The translations under genes were made by a program, and so were the position numbers. Source: Acidobacterium sp. (lineage in GTDB: Bacteria; Acidobacteriota; Terriglobia; Terriglobales; Acidobacteriaceae). Taken from it: DNA of 35,689 nt. Within the stretch, counting starts at the first letter, position 1, and each line of letters starts with the position of its first letter. This document shows, piece by piece, positions 8,430 through 15,805 of the stretch. The stretch lies in the NCBI GenBank assembly GCA_003131625.1, contig PKVY01000136.1, forward strand, positions 29,999 through 65,687. Reading direction: 5' to 3'. Under the pieces are notes generated by a model that was not told where the DNA came from, did no database searches, and worked only from the letters and a program-made list of their open reading frames with translations.

Positions 8430-9808
8430 GATCGCATCCCGCCGAGTACGAGATGGTGTCGCCGGGGACTTTGCAGGGCGTGCTACGGCTGATGGACCAG
8501 GAGCCGGGACAGTGGCTGCCGGTGGCGGGCGCCACCGAGGTGATGGTGCTGTTCAGCGCGGGGAAGCTGAATGCGCGGCGGCTGGTAAATCTGTGGAATC
8601 TGCCGGAGCTGCGGGAGATCCGCGAAAATGCGGGGTCGCTGACGTTGGGGGGCGGTACCACGTTTAGCGCAATTCGCGGATGCGCAGCGGTGCAACGGTA
8701 CTTTCCCTTGCTGGCGCAGGCGGCTTCTTGGACGGGCAGCATTGCGAATCAGAATCGGGCGACGCTGGCAGGAAACCTGGCGAATGCCTCGCCCGCCGCG
8801 GATTCGCCTCCCGCGCTGTTGGCGTATGACACAGAGCTGGAACTGGTGTCCTCACGGGGGACGCGGAGGATGGCGTACCGGGATTTTCACCTTGGCTATA
8901 AGAGAACTGCGCTCGAGCCGGGAGAGCTGATTCTGTCGATCGTTCTAAAAAAGCACTTTGACGGTTACTTTTCTTATGGCAGAAAGACCGGAGCGCGGAA
9001 CGCACAGGCAATCTCCAAGGTGTGTATCGCGGGAGTGGGGCGAGTGCGGCAGGGGCGTGTGGAGGATATACGGATTGGGCTGGGTGCGGTTGCCCCGATT
9101 CCGCTCCGGCTGACTGGAGTTGAGGCCGTGGTCCGCGGCAAGGCGATCGACGGTGGGGTGGTCGCAGAGGCGCGGGAAGCGCTGCAGGCGTCGATTGCGC
9201 CGATCGACGATATTCGGTCGGTGGCGGACTATCGGAGATTTGTTGCGGGGAACTTGCTGGAGGAATTTTTGCGGGAACTGGCGACAGCGGAGGCGCTGAA
9301 TCCGGCGCTGGCGCGCTGGAATGCATTGCCGGATATGGAAGCTGCCGAGGAGATCGTGCCCTGGTGCGGCTCGCAGCGCTGGGCGCACGAGATGGTGCGG
9401 CTGCGGCCGTTTGGCTCAGTTGCGCAACTGGTTGAAGCGTCGGATCGCGTGTGGCGCGGTCTTGGAGCCGAGGACTGGGACGAGGCGTTCCGCAGTCACC
9501 CGCGCATTGGCGAGCGCAAGGCACCGGCGGCGGCGACGAAGCGGTCCGCAGCATGGTCGCGCCAGGAGCAGGATGGTGTTCACGTGCAGGATGCGACGGT
9601 GCTGGCGGAGCTGGCGCGACGGAATATGGAGTATGAGGCGCGCTTTGGGCGAGTGTTTCTGGTTTGTGCAACCGGAAAAACAGCGGCGGAGATGCTGGCG
9701 ATTTTGACGCGCCGGCTCGGCAACGACGCCGAGTCAGAACTCCGCGAGGCGGCGGAACAGCAGCGGCAGATTACGCAGCTGCGGCTGCGGAAATGGCTGG
9801 GTATATGA
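8426..9808 (+). CDS. Fusion: XDH FAD-binding subunit + OHCU decarboxylase
   Basis: Residues 1 to about 290 are a CO-dehydrogenase/xanthine-dehydrogenase FAD subunit: LPVAGATEVMV near 31-41, GGGTTFSAIRG at 75-85 and the ATLAGNLANASPAADSPPAL block at 112-131, then a C-terminal flavoprotein domain to about residue 285. Residues about 292-460 are a complete 2-oxo-4-hydroxy-4-carboxy-5-ureidoimidazoline (OHCU) decarboxylase. They contain the diagnostic HPRIGE (358-363, catalytic His358), a QEQDGV segment (380-385), NMEYEARFG and a helical end QITQLRLRKWL. OHCU decarboxylase makes S-allantoin from the product of HIU hydrolase, encoded next. Thus one polypeptide would join the first redox enzyme of the pathway to its third-step enzyme. 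The frame is open throughout, with no internal stop. Bacillus fuses this domain to urate oxidase instead. Both flanking genes overlap by 4 bp (ATGA). Confidence 0.9.
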   Translation: MRSHPAEYEMVSPGTLQGVLRLMDQEPGQWLPVAGATEVMVLFSAGKLNARRLVNLWNLPELREIRENAGSLTLGGGTTFSAIRGCAAVQRYFPLLAQAASWTGSIANQNRATLAGNLANASPAADSPPALLAYDTELELVSSRGTRRMAYRDFHLGYKRTALEPGELILSIVLKKHFDGYFSYGRKTGARNAQAISKVCIAGVGRVRQGRVEDIRIGLGAVAPIPLRLTGVEAVVRGKAIDGGVVAEAREALQASIAPIDDIRSVADYRRFVAGNLLEEFLRELATAEALNPALARWNALPDMEAAEEIVPWCGSQRWAHEMVRLRPFGSVAQLVEASDRVWRGLGAEDWDEAFRSHPRIGERKAPAAATKRSAAWSRQEQDGVHVQDATVLAELARRNMEYEARFGRVFLVCATGKTAAEMLAILTRRLGNDAESELREAAEQQRQITQLRLRKWLGI

Positions 9809-10146
9809 GCGGAATTTCAACGCATGTGCTGGATTTGACTCGGGGAAAACCGGCGGCGGGGGTGGTGGTTCGTTTGTCGCGAGAGGCTGACGGCCATTGG
9901 AGCGAAGTGTCGAAACGCACTGCGGATGCCGATGGACGCGTGAAAACCATGCTGCGCGAGAATGAGACGCTGGAAAGCGGGAGATATCGGCTGCATTTTG
10001 AGACGGCAGCGTATTTTCGGGGCCGGGGGATCGAGCCATTCCATCCGTTTGTGGAGATCGCCTTTGAGGTTCGGAGGGCGGACGAGCATTATCATGTTCC
10101 CTTGCTGCTCACTCCCCATGGCTATTCGACCTATCGAGGAAGCTGA
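9805..10146 (+). CDS. uraH: 5-hydroxyisourate hydrolase (transthyretin-like)
   Basis: This enzyme opens the ring of 5-hydroxyisourate, the unstable product of urate oxidase, to give OHCU. The protein has 113 residues, the usual size. It begins ISTHVLDLTRGKPAAGV, the standard HIU-hydrolase opening with the active-site His, and ends HYHVPLLLTPHGYSTYRGS, whose YRGS tail separates these enzymes from true transthyretins. The ATG overlaps the stop of the fusion gene (ATGA). Longer in-frame extension into the previous gene is possible on paper but removes the family start. Six bases separate it from urate oxidase. Confidence 0.97.
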   Translation: MSGISTHVLDLTRGKPAAGVVVRLSREADGHWSEVSKRTADADGRVKTMLRENETLESGRYRLHFETAAYFRGRGIEPFHPFVEIAFEVRRADEHYHVPLLLTPHGYSTYRGS

Positions 10147-10152
10147 CGCACG

Positions 10153-11001
10153 ATGATCGCGCTGGGAGAGAATCGGTACGGAAAATCGCGCGTGCGCGTG
10201 ATGAGGGTGGAGCGTGCAGGCGAGCGTCATACGGTTGACGAGTGGAACGTAGAGGTGTGGCTGAAGGGCGACTTCCAAAGCTGCTTCGAGGACGGCGACA
10301 ACAGCCGGATTCTGCCCACGGATACGATGAAGAACACGGTTTACTTCCTCGCGCGGGGGTCGAAGGCAGCAAATGGTGAAGGATTTGCAACGGAGTTGGT
10401 TACGTATTTGCTGAACAATAATCCGCAGGTGGAGGAGGCAGGGGCGAACATCGCGGCCACGCCGTGGGCGCATATCCGCGCGGGAGGGAAAGAGCACGGG
10501 ACGGCGTTTATTCAGGAGGGCGCCAGAATTGAAACGGCGACGGTGACGTGTTCGCGCGACGCGAAGCCGACGGTCGTGTCGGGCTTCAGGAACCTGGCGA
10601 TTCTGAAGACAGCGAAGTCGGGGTTTGCGGGATATATCAGGGACAAGCTGACAACGCTGAAAGAAACGCACGACCGGCTGCTGGGCACGCTGGCGTCGGG
10701 TGAGTGGAAGTATGCCGCTGATGGCGTTGACTATTCAGCGGCGCGGGCGAGGATCATGGATGCGCTGCTGAATACCTTCGCGGTACACGACAGTCTGTCG
10801 GTGCAGCAGACGCTGTATGCGATGGGGAAGGCGGCGCTGGAGACGGAACCAGGAATATCGGAAATCAACTTGTCGATGCCGAACAAGCACTGCAACCTCG
10901 TGGATCTGTCGCCGCTGGGAGCGGATAATCCGAATCATATTTTTGTGCCTACCGATGAGCCGCATGGCTCGATTGAAGCGTGCGTGAGGAGAGCAGGTTG
11001 A
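10153..11001 (+). CDS. uox: Urate oxidase (uricase)
   Basis: Cofactor-free urate oxidase turns urate plus O2 into 5-hydroxyisourate and H2O2. The 282 residues contain two tunnelling-fold repeats. Catalytic residues expected from the Aspergillus enzyme are visible: Lys11 in RYGKSRV, Thr56 in LPTDTMKNT and His246 in MPNKHCNL. GFRNLAILKTAKSGF (about 142-156) contains the substrate-side Phe/Lys region. There is no peroxisomal targeting tail, as expected in a bacterium. Unlike Bacillus PucL it carries no OHCU decarboxylase domain; that domain is fused to the FAD subunit upstream. The gene lies 6 bp after HIU hydrolase and overlaps the next by 4 bp (TTGA). The need for O2 implies an aerobic lifestyle and a source of peroxide, but no catalase is in view. 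Confidence 0.97.
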   Translation: MIALGENRYGKSRVRVMRVERAGERHTVDEWNVEVWLKGDFQSCFEDGDNSRILPTDTMKNTVYFLARGSKAANGEGFATELVTYLLNNNPQVEEAGANIAATPWAHIRAGGKEHGTAFIQEGARIETATVTCSRDAKPTVVSGFRNLAILKTAKSGFAGYIRDKLTTLKETHDRLLGTLASGEWKYAADGVDYSAARARIMDALLNTFAVHDSLSVQQTLYAMGKAALETEPGISEINLSMPNKHCNLVDLSPLGADNPNHIFVPTDEPHGSIEACVRRAG

Positions 11002-12275
11002 GTCTTACATCGACGCGTGAGACGTCACATGCGGGCGTGGCCAGCGAGGCTGCTGCCAGGCTCATGCATCGCTGCAAGTTGCTGGCGCGGTGCACGGAGA
11101 AGCCCGGAGAAATCCTGAGAACATTCCTGTCGCCGGCAGTGGATGACGTTCATCGCGCGATACGGCCGTGGATGGAAGCCGCGGGCATGTCGGTCGCTGT
11201 GGATCGGGTCGGGAATCTGCGGGGATTGTATCCGGCCGAAGGGGGTGAGAATACACCTCGGCTGTTGATCGGATCGCATCTGGACACGGTGCCGAATGCG
11301 GGTGCTTACGACGGCGTGCTGGGCGTTTTGATGGGTCTGGCATTGGTGGAGGCGAGCGGGGAGCGAAGGTATCCGTTCGCGATTGAAGTGCTCGGATTCT
11401 CCGATGAAGAGGGGACGCGTTTCGGCGCTCCCTTTCTGGGCAGCCGCGCGGTGGTTGGGGAACTGGAGGGCGGTCTGCTGGAATGCGTCGACGCGGGCGG
11501 AGTTTCTGTTGCGCAGGCTCTGCGGTCGTATGCGGCGCAGCGTCCGGAGACGGTTGCGGCAACGCTGTCCGACAAGAGCGCCGCATACGTGGAGTTTCAC
11601 ATCGAGCAGGGACCGGTGCTGGAGAGCAGGAATCTTGCGCTGGGGATTGTGGAAGGATTGGCAGGGCAGAGCCGCTGCAGCGTGGAGTTTCGTGGGCAGG
11701 CGGGACATGCGGGAACCAATCCGATGAAGCTGCGCAAAGATGCGCTGGCCGGCGCGGCGGAGTGGATGATGGGAGTGGAGGCCATTGCGCGGCGTTTCGA
11801 AAACGGCGTCGCGACTGTGGGACAGATTGCAGCCGAGCCGGGAGGCGTAAACGTGATTCCCGGCGTAGTGCGATGCAGTCTCGACGTGCGGCATGCGGAG
11901 GACGGGGTGCGCTGCGCGATCGTGCGGGCGATTTTTGAAGAGGCGCACGCGGTTGCGGCCAGACGCGGACTGCAGGCGGAGGTGGCACAATATCACGAGC
12001 ATCCGGCGGTGCGGCTGGATGCGGGGCTGGTAGGGCTGACGGAGCGAGCGGCGGGGCAATCCGGATATGCGACGATTCGAATGACGAGCGGCGCGGGCCA
12101 CGATGCGATGGTGATTGCGCCGCGCGTGCCTTCGGCAATGGTGTTTTTGCGCAGCCCCGGAGGGATCAGCCATCACCCTGACGAGAGCGTTGCGGAAGCA
12201 GATGTGGCGGCCGCGGTCCACATGGGACTCATCTTCCTCGATGAATTTACAACGTATGCGAGAGGGAAGGACTAG
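10998..12275 (+). CDS. allC: Allantoate amidohydrolase (M20 hydantoinase/carbamoylase family)
   Basis: This enzyme hydrolyses allantoate to ureidoglycine, CO2 and ammonia. The 425 residues from the TTG start show the two-metal peptidase-M20 layout: SHLDTVPNAGAYDG (His94, Asp105), SDEEGTRFG (Glu137/138), EFHIEQGPVLE, the dimerisation-domain motif GQAGHAGTNPM, and SGAGHDAMV near the end. I chose TTG 10998 because AGGAGAGCAGG lies directly upstream and it overlaps the urate oxidase stop as TTGA; an in-frame ATG at 10980 would overlap by 22 bp. GAGHDA and the order next to ureidoglycine aminohydrolase favour allantoate over N-carbamoyl amino acids. A paralogue of the same family is two genes downstream, so the exact split of substrates is inferred. 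Confidence 0.87.
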   Translation: MSLTSTRETSHAGVASEAAARLMHRCKLLARCTEKPGEILRTFLSPAVDDVHRAIRPWMEAAGMSVAVDRVGNLRGLYPAEGGENTPRLLIGSHLDTVPNAGAYDGVLGVLMGLALVEASGERRYPFAIEVLGFSDEEGTRFGAPFLGSRAVVGELEGGLLECVDAGGVSVAQALRSYAAQRPETVAATLSDKSAAYVEFHIEQGPVLESRNLALGIVEGLAGQSRCSVEFRGQAGHAGTNPMKLRKDALAGAAEWMMGVEAIARRFENGVATVGQIAAEPGGVNVIPGVVRCSLDVRHAEDGVRCAIVRAIFEEAHAVAARRGLQAEVAQYHEHPAVRLDAGLVGLTERAAGQSGYATIRMTSGAGHDAMVIAPRVPSAMVFLRSPGGISHHPDESVAEADVAAAVHMGLIFLDEFTTYARGKD

Positions 12276-12276
12276 C

Positions 12277-13023
12277 GTGCCAGGCGGAATCCACAATTTG
12301 GGACATACGCGCAGCGTGCGGCGGCCGAGCTATTTGCTGCATACGCCAGATACTTTTGTTCTCACGCAGATTCCTGGGACGAGCCGGGCCGGCGTCATCG
12401 TTCACGTTTCCCCGGCGATGGGAGCGGGATTTACGCAATACACGGCGGAATTTGAGCCGGGCGGGGTACTGGGCGCGGCCACCGGCGAGCGATTTGTGTA
12501 TGTGCTGGAAGGAACCGTCACGGTGGACGCGGGTCCGCACAAGCACGCGCTGGCAAAGGATGGATATGCCTACATTCCGCAGGGTGTGGAGCAACGTGTG
12601 GCGGCGCTTGAAAAGGCGCGCGCGGCAGTGATTGAGAAGTCATATCGTATGGCGCCAGGGATCGCCGCGCCGGAGCTGCTCGTCGGGCATGAAGGGGAGG
12701 TGAAGCCACAGGCGCTGATGGGCGATGACGCTCTGCAGGTGCGGCCGCTGGTACCGGACACGATGGCGTTCGACTTTGCGGTGAACACGATGACGTATCA
12801 GCCGGGCGCGGCGCTGAGCATGGTCGAGATTCACGCGATGGAGCATGGGCTGCTGATGCTGGAGGGGGGCGGCATTTACCGGCTGGACGACGACTGGCAT
12901 CCGGTGACGGCGAGCGATTTCATCTGGATGGCGCCGTATTGCCCGCAGTGGTTCGGCGCCCTGGGGAAGACTCCGGCAAAATACTTGATCTATAAAGACT
13001 GGAATCGGCATCCACTGCAGTGA
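12277..13023 (+). CDS. allE: (S)-ureidoglycine aminohydrolase
   Basis: This bicupin manganese enzyme releases ammonia from S-ureidoglycine, giving S-ureidoglycolate. The protein has 248 residues, close to E. coli AllE (about 260). It shows two cupin halves: the first around GERFVYVLEGTVTV and GYAYIPQGVEQRV, the second around MVEIHAMEHGLLMLEGGGIYRL with metal-site residues in EIHAMEHG, closing with APYCPQWFGALG and YLIYKDWNRHP. The N-terminal LGHTRSVRRPSYLLHTPDTFV is typical of the family. GTG 12277 is chosen because AGGGAAGG precedes it by about 6 bases and it begins 1 bp after the allC stop. Its place between two M20 amidohydrolases mirrors the allantoate to ureidoglycine to ureidoglycolate sequence. 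Confidence 0.94.
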   Translation: MPGGIHNLGHTRSVRRPSYLLHTPDTFVLTQIPGTSRAGVIVHVSPAMGAGFTQYTAEFEPGGVLGAATGERFVYVLEGTVTVDAGPHKHALAKDGYAYIPQGVEQRVAALEKARAAVIEKSYRMAPGIAAPELLVGHEGEVKPQALMGDDALQVRPLVPDTMAFDFAVNTMTYQPGAALSMVEIHAMEHGLLMLEGGGIYRLDDDWHPVTASDFIWMAPYCPQWFGALGKTPAKYLIYKDWNRHPLQ

Positions 13024-14270
13024 CAAAGAAGATCGAAGTCGATGCGGAGCGGCTGGCGCGGGAAATCGACGAGCTGGCTGCGATAACGGACGCGGAGCCG
13101 CCGGCGGTGACACGCGTGGTCTTCACCGAGCAGGATCTGCGCGCGCGGGCGTGGCTGAAGGAGCGGTGCAGCGACGCGGGTTTGACAATCCGCGAAGATG
13201 CGGTGGGGAATACGTTCATGCGCTGGGAGGGTCCACGGTCGGACCTGCCGCCGGTGGCCACCGGATCGCACATCGACGCGATTCCCAACGCGGGAAAGTT
13301 CGATGGCGTGGTCGGGGTGCTGGGCGGGCTGGAGGCGATTCGCGCGCTGCAACGCAGCGGATTCGTGCCGGACCGTTCGATTGATCTGATCCAGTTCACG
13401 GCGGAAGAGCCGACGCGGTTTGGGGTGGGCTGCATCGGCAGCCGGCTGCTGTCAGGAGTGCTGGGGCCCGAGGCGGATGATGCATTGCGCGGCAGCGATG
13501 GCGAATCGTTGCGGACGGCGCGCACGCGCGCGGGATTTACGGGCGACTTAGCGTCGGTGCGATTGCCGCTGGGATGCTATGTGGCGTTTGTCGAACTACA
13601 TATCGAGCAGGGTCCAATTCTGGAGCGGGAAGGGATTCCGATCGGGATCGTTACGAACATTGTGGGGCCGGCCAGCTTCTTTATCACGGTTGAGGGGCAG
13701 GGTGGGCACGCCGGAGGCGTGCTGATGCCGGAGCGGCACGACGCTCTGTGCGGAGCTGCGGAGCTGATTGTGAAGATCGAGGCTCTGGCACAGCGCTCGG
13801 GCTCGACGGATACGGTGGCAACGGTGGGGATCTGCGAGGTGTATCCGGGGGCGATCAACAGCATTCCGAGCCGGGTGAGGCTGGGGGTCGATCTGCGCGA
13901 CACGGATGGCAAGCGGCGCAATGGGGTACTGAGCCTGGTTGAGAAGGCGGCACAGGAGATTGCGCAACAGCGAAGGTTACAAATTACGACCCAGGTGCTG
14001 AATGCGGATGAGCCGGCAACCTCTTCGCCTGAGGTTCTTGCGGCGATCGCGCGTGGTTGTCTGGAAGAAGGGTTGCAGTCGAAGAGGATTGTGGCTCGCG
14101 CGTATCACGACTCATCGTTTATGGCGCAGATTGCGCCCATGGCGATGATTTTTATCCCGTGCCGGGACGGCGTGAGTCATCGGCCGGATGAGTATGCCGC
14201 TCCGGAGCAGATTGTCGACGGCGTGAAGGTACTGGCCCGGACGCTGGCGGAGCTTTCGTCCGCTCACTGA
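13020..14270 (+). CDS. Ureidoglycolate amidohydrolase (probable; M20 hydantoinase/carbamoylase family)
   Basis: The 416-residue protein is a paralogue of AllC with the same metal ligands: GSHIDAIPNAGKFDG (His84, Asp95), TAEEPTRFG (Glu129/130), VELHIEQGPILE, GQGGHAGGVLMP and RAYHDSSFMA. As the last gene of the operon, directly after ureidoglycine aminohydrolase (GTGA overlap), it should finish the pathway by hydrolysing ureidoglycolate to glyoxylate, CO2 and ammonia, as the plant enzyme does. The alternative fates of ureidoglycolate, dehydrogenation (AllD) or urea-releasing lyase (AllA), have no gene here. A role as an N-carbamoyl-amino-acid amidohydrolase cannot be excluded from sequence alone. 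The family call is firm; the substrate is inferred from context. No clear terminator follows in the 69 bp before the convergent amidase gene. Confidence 0.8.
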   Translation: MTKKIEVDAERLAREIDELAAITDAEPPAVTRVVFTEQDLRARAWLKERCSDAGLTIREDAVGNTFMRWEGPRSDLPPVATGSHIDAIPNAGKFDGVVGVLGGLEAIRALQRSGFVPDRSIDLIQFTAEEPTRFGVGCIGSRLLSGVLGPEADDALRGSDGESLRTARTRAGFTGDLASVRLPLGCYVAFVELHIEQGPILEREGIPIGIVTNIVGPASFFITVEGQGGHAGGVLMPERHDALCGAAELIVKIEALAQRSGSTDTVATVGICEVYPGAINSIPSRVRLGVDLRDTDGKRRNGVLSLVEKAAQEIAQQRRLQITTQVLNADEPATSSPEVLAAIARGCLEEGLQSKRIVARAYHDSSFMAQIAPMAMIFIPCRDGVSHRPDEYAAPEQIVDGVKVLARTLAELSSAH

Positions 14271-14339
14271 GAATGCAATCATCGAGCGTGTAGGCGCTGG
14301 ATGCACGGACGCGACCCATGTCATGGATTAGCGAAAGGA

Positions 14340-15635
14340 TCACGCCTCTTCGGACGCGAGGAGGTCGCCGAGCATCCCGGCAAAATGTAACAGTCGGCGA
14401 TCATTATTGTGCGCCGCGATAAGCTGTACGCCGCATTCGGGCGAGGGAAGGACGACGGCCGGATTGCCCCCAAGGCTGGCGGGCGTTGTGAGACGCAGGA
14501 TGCGCGCGCGGGACTCGGTGTGGTCAGCTCCGGCGAGCAGGCGGCTCGTCGGCGATACCGGGGCCAGCAGGAAATCAAATTGACGGAAAAGCTGTGCGTG
14601 CTGGCTGCGGAAAGCGGCATGACGTCGGCGTAGCTTCTGCACTTCGGACTCGCTGAGGGACGCGCCCCATGCGAGGCGAGCGGCGATGGTGGGATCGAAT
14701 TCATGGAAGAAGCCGGCATGAAGTTGGGCGGCTTCGTGGGCCTGGAGTGGGGCGTAGATGTCCCAGGCTTCGGACCAGAAGGGCGGGCAGAACGGCTCGA
14801 GTTGGGCGGAGGCGCGGTGCAGGCGGTCCTGCCAGTCGGCCAGTGCATGGCGCACATCCGTTTCACAGGTTTCGAGGAGCGGACCGGTGAGAACACCGAT
14901 GCGGATTGTCGGCGGGGTAGGATTCTCCAGGGGCAGGTCGAAGAGAGACTCGGCGAGGAGCGGCAGATCGCGCAGATCGCGGCAAAGCCAGCCGACGGTG
15001 TCGAAGGATTGCGCCAGGTGGTAGCCGCCCATCCAGTCGCCGATGCCGAGAGAGGCGCGGTAGCCCGCAAGCCCGCACAGGGCAGCGGGAGCGCGCACGG
15101 AGCCTCCGGTGTCGGTGCCGATGGCGGCGAGGGCGGAGCCTTCCTGTAGGGACGCAGCCGCGCCACTGGAGGAGCCGCCGGTGAGAAGACTGGAGTCGGC
15201 AGGCTGCAGGCAGTCACCGTAGTCGCGGTTTTCGCCGGTGATGCCATAGGCGAGCTGGTGGAGGTGGGTTTTGCCGACGATGACGGCCCCCGCGCGACGC
15301 AGGCGGGCGGCAACCCAGGAGTCCGCGGACGCGGTCGGTTTGTTGGCCGCATAGAATTTGGAGCCGCTGCTCGTCGGGAATCCGGTCAAATCGAAACAAT
15401 CCTTGAGAGAGACCGGCAATCCAGATAAAGGCAGGGGCTGGTCGCCGGAGGTGGCGCGCTTGAGTTGTCGCCGGGCTTCTCCGAGGGTCCAGTCGGGGTC
15501 CATAGCCAGGTAGGTATTGCGGCTGACATTGCCGTTGGCGCGGGAGAAAGCGATGCGGGCCTTGGCGGTGGGGTTGGTTTCTCCAGACTTGTACGCAGCG
15601 AGAAGCGCGGCGATGGGCGAGGGGCGCGGCGGCAT
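14340..15635 (-). CDS. Amidase-signature-family amidohydrolase
   Basis: The 431-residue protein carries the Ser-cisSer-Lys triad of the amidase signature family: Lys78 in GLPVSLKDCFD, cis-Ser about 156 in LTGGSSSGAAAS, and nucleophile Ser179 in GTDTGGSVRAPAALCG. It hydrolyses a small amide or ureide in the cytoplasm; the substrate is unknown. AtzE/HpxY/allophanate-hydrolase-like amidases belong to this family and often sit beside AtzH, RidA and formamidase genes. Remnants of all three occur on the same strand about 4.5 kb upstream. The ATG at 15635 is chosen over an open extension to 15800 because that extension would run through the terminator hairpin of the upstream gene. A TACAAT box ends 6 bases before the ATG, which suggests a leaderless message. 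It converges with the purine operon. Confidence 0.85.
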   Translation of the reverse strand: MPPRPSPIAALLAAYKSGETNPTAKARIAFSRANGNVSRNTYLAMDPDWTLGEARRQLKRATSGDQPLPLSGLPVSLKDCFDLTGFPTSSGSKFYAANKPTASADSWVAARLRRAGAVIVGKTHLHQLAYGITGENRDYGDCLQPADSSLLTGGSSSGAAASLQEGSALAAIGTDTGGSVRAPAALCGLAGYRASLGIGDWMGGYHLAQSFDTVGWLCRDLRDLPLLAESLFDLPLENPTPPTIRIGVLTGPLLETCETDVRHALADWQDRLHRASAQLEPFCPPFWSEAWDIYAPLQAHEAAQLHAGFFHEFDPTIAARLAWGASLSESEVQKLRRRHAAFRSQHAQLFRQFDFLLAPVSPTSRLLAGADHTESRARILRLTTPASLGGNPAVVLPSPECGVQLIAAHNNDRRLLHFAGMLGDLLASEEA

Positions 15636-15641
15636 GCGGTC

Positions 15642-15647
15642 ATTGTA
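15642..15647 (-). promoter_or_regulatory. Candidate -10 box for a leaderless amidase mRNA
   Basis: TACAAT read on the - strand lies 6 bases before the ATG of the amidase gene, so transcription would begin at or next to the start codon. No Shine-Dalgarno sequence is visible before this ATG, which fits. The -35 region is weak. Confidence 0.4.
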
Positions 15648-15756
15648 GAGGTCGGCGAGTCGGCTGGATTGAGTGGGATTCGTGTTTCCCAATAGTGCTG
15701 GACTGCGCGGGATGCTGTGTTGCAGATTATGCGCGTAGGCGCGGCCGGCGTAAGGC

Positions 15757-15784
15757 AAAAAAAAGGCGGCCCGAAGGCCGCCTT
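15757..15784 (-). terminator. Rho-independent terminator of the TonB-receptor-like gene
   Basis: Read on the - strand, a perfect 9-bp stem (15776-15784 with 15763-15771) closes a 4-base loop and is followed by a run of eight T (complement of 15757-15764). It begins 21 bases after the stop codon at 15806-15808. This is a textbook intrinsic terminator. It separates the receptor gene from the amidase gene downstream on the same strand. Confidence 0.93.
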
Positions 15785-15805
15785 CACTGTTTTCGCTCAC
15801 ATCTC

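Noticed and set aside
15636..15800. N-terminal extension of the amidase
   Set aside because: It would translate through the terminator of the TonB-receptor-like gene.
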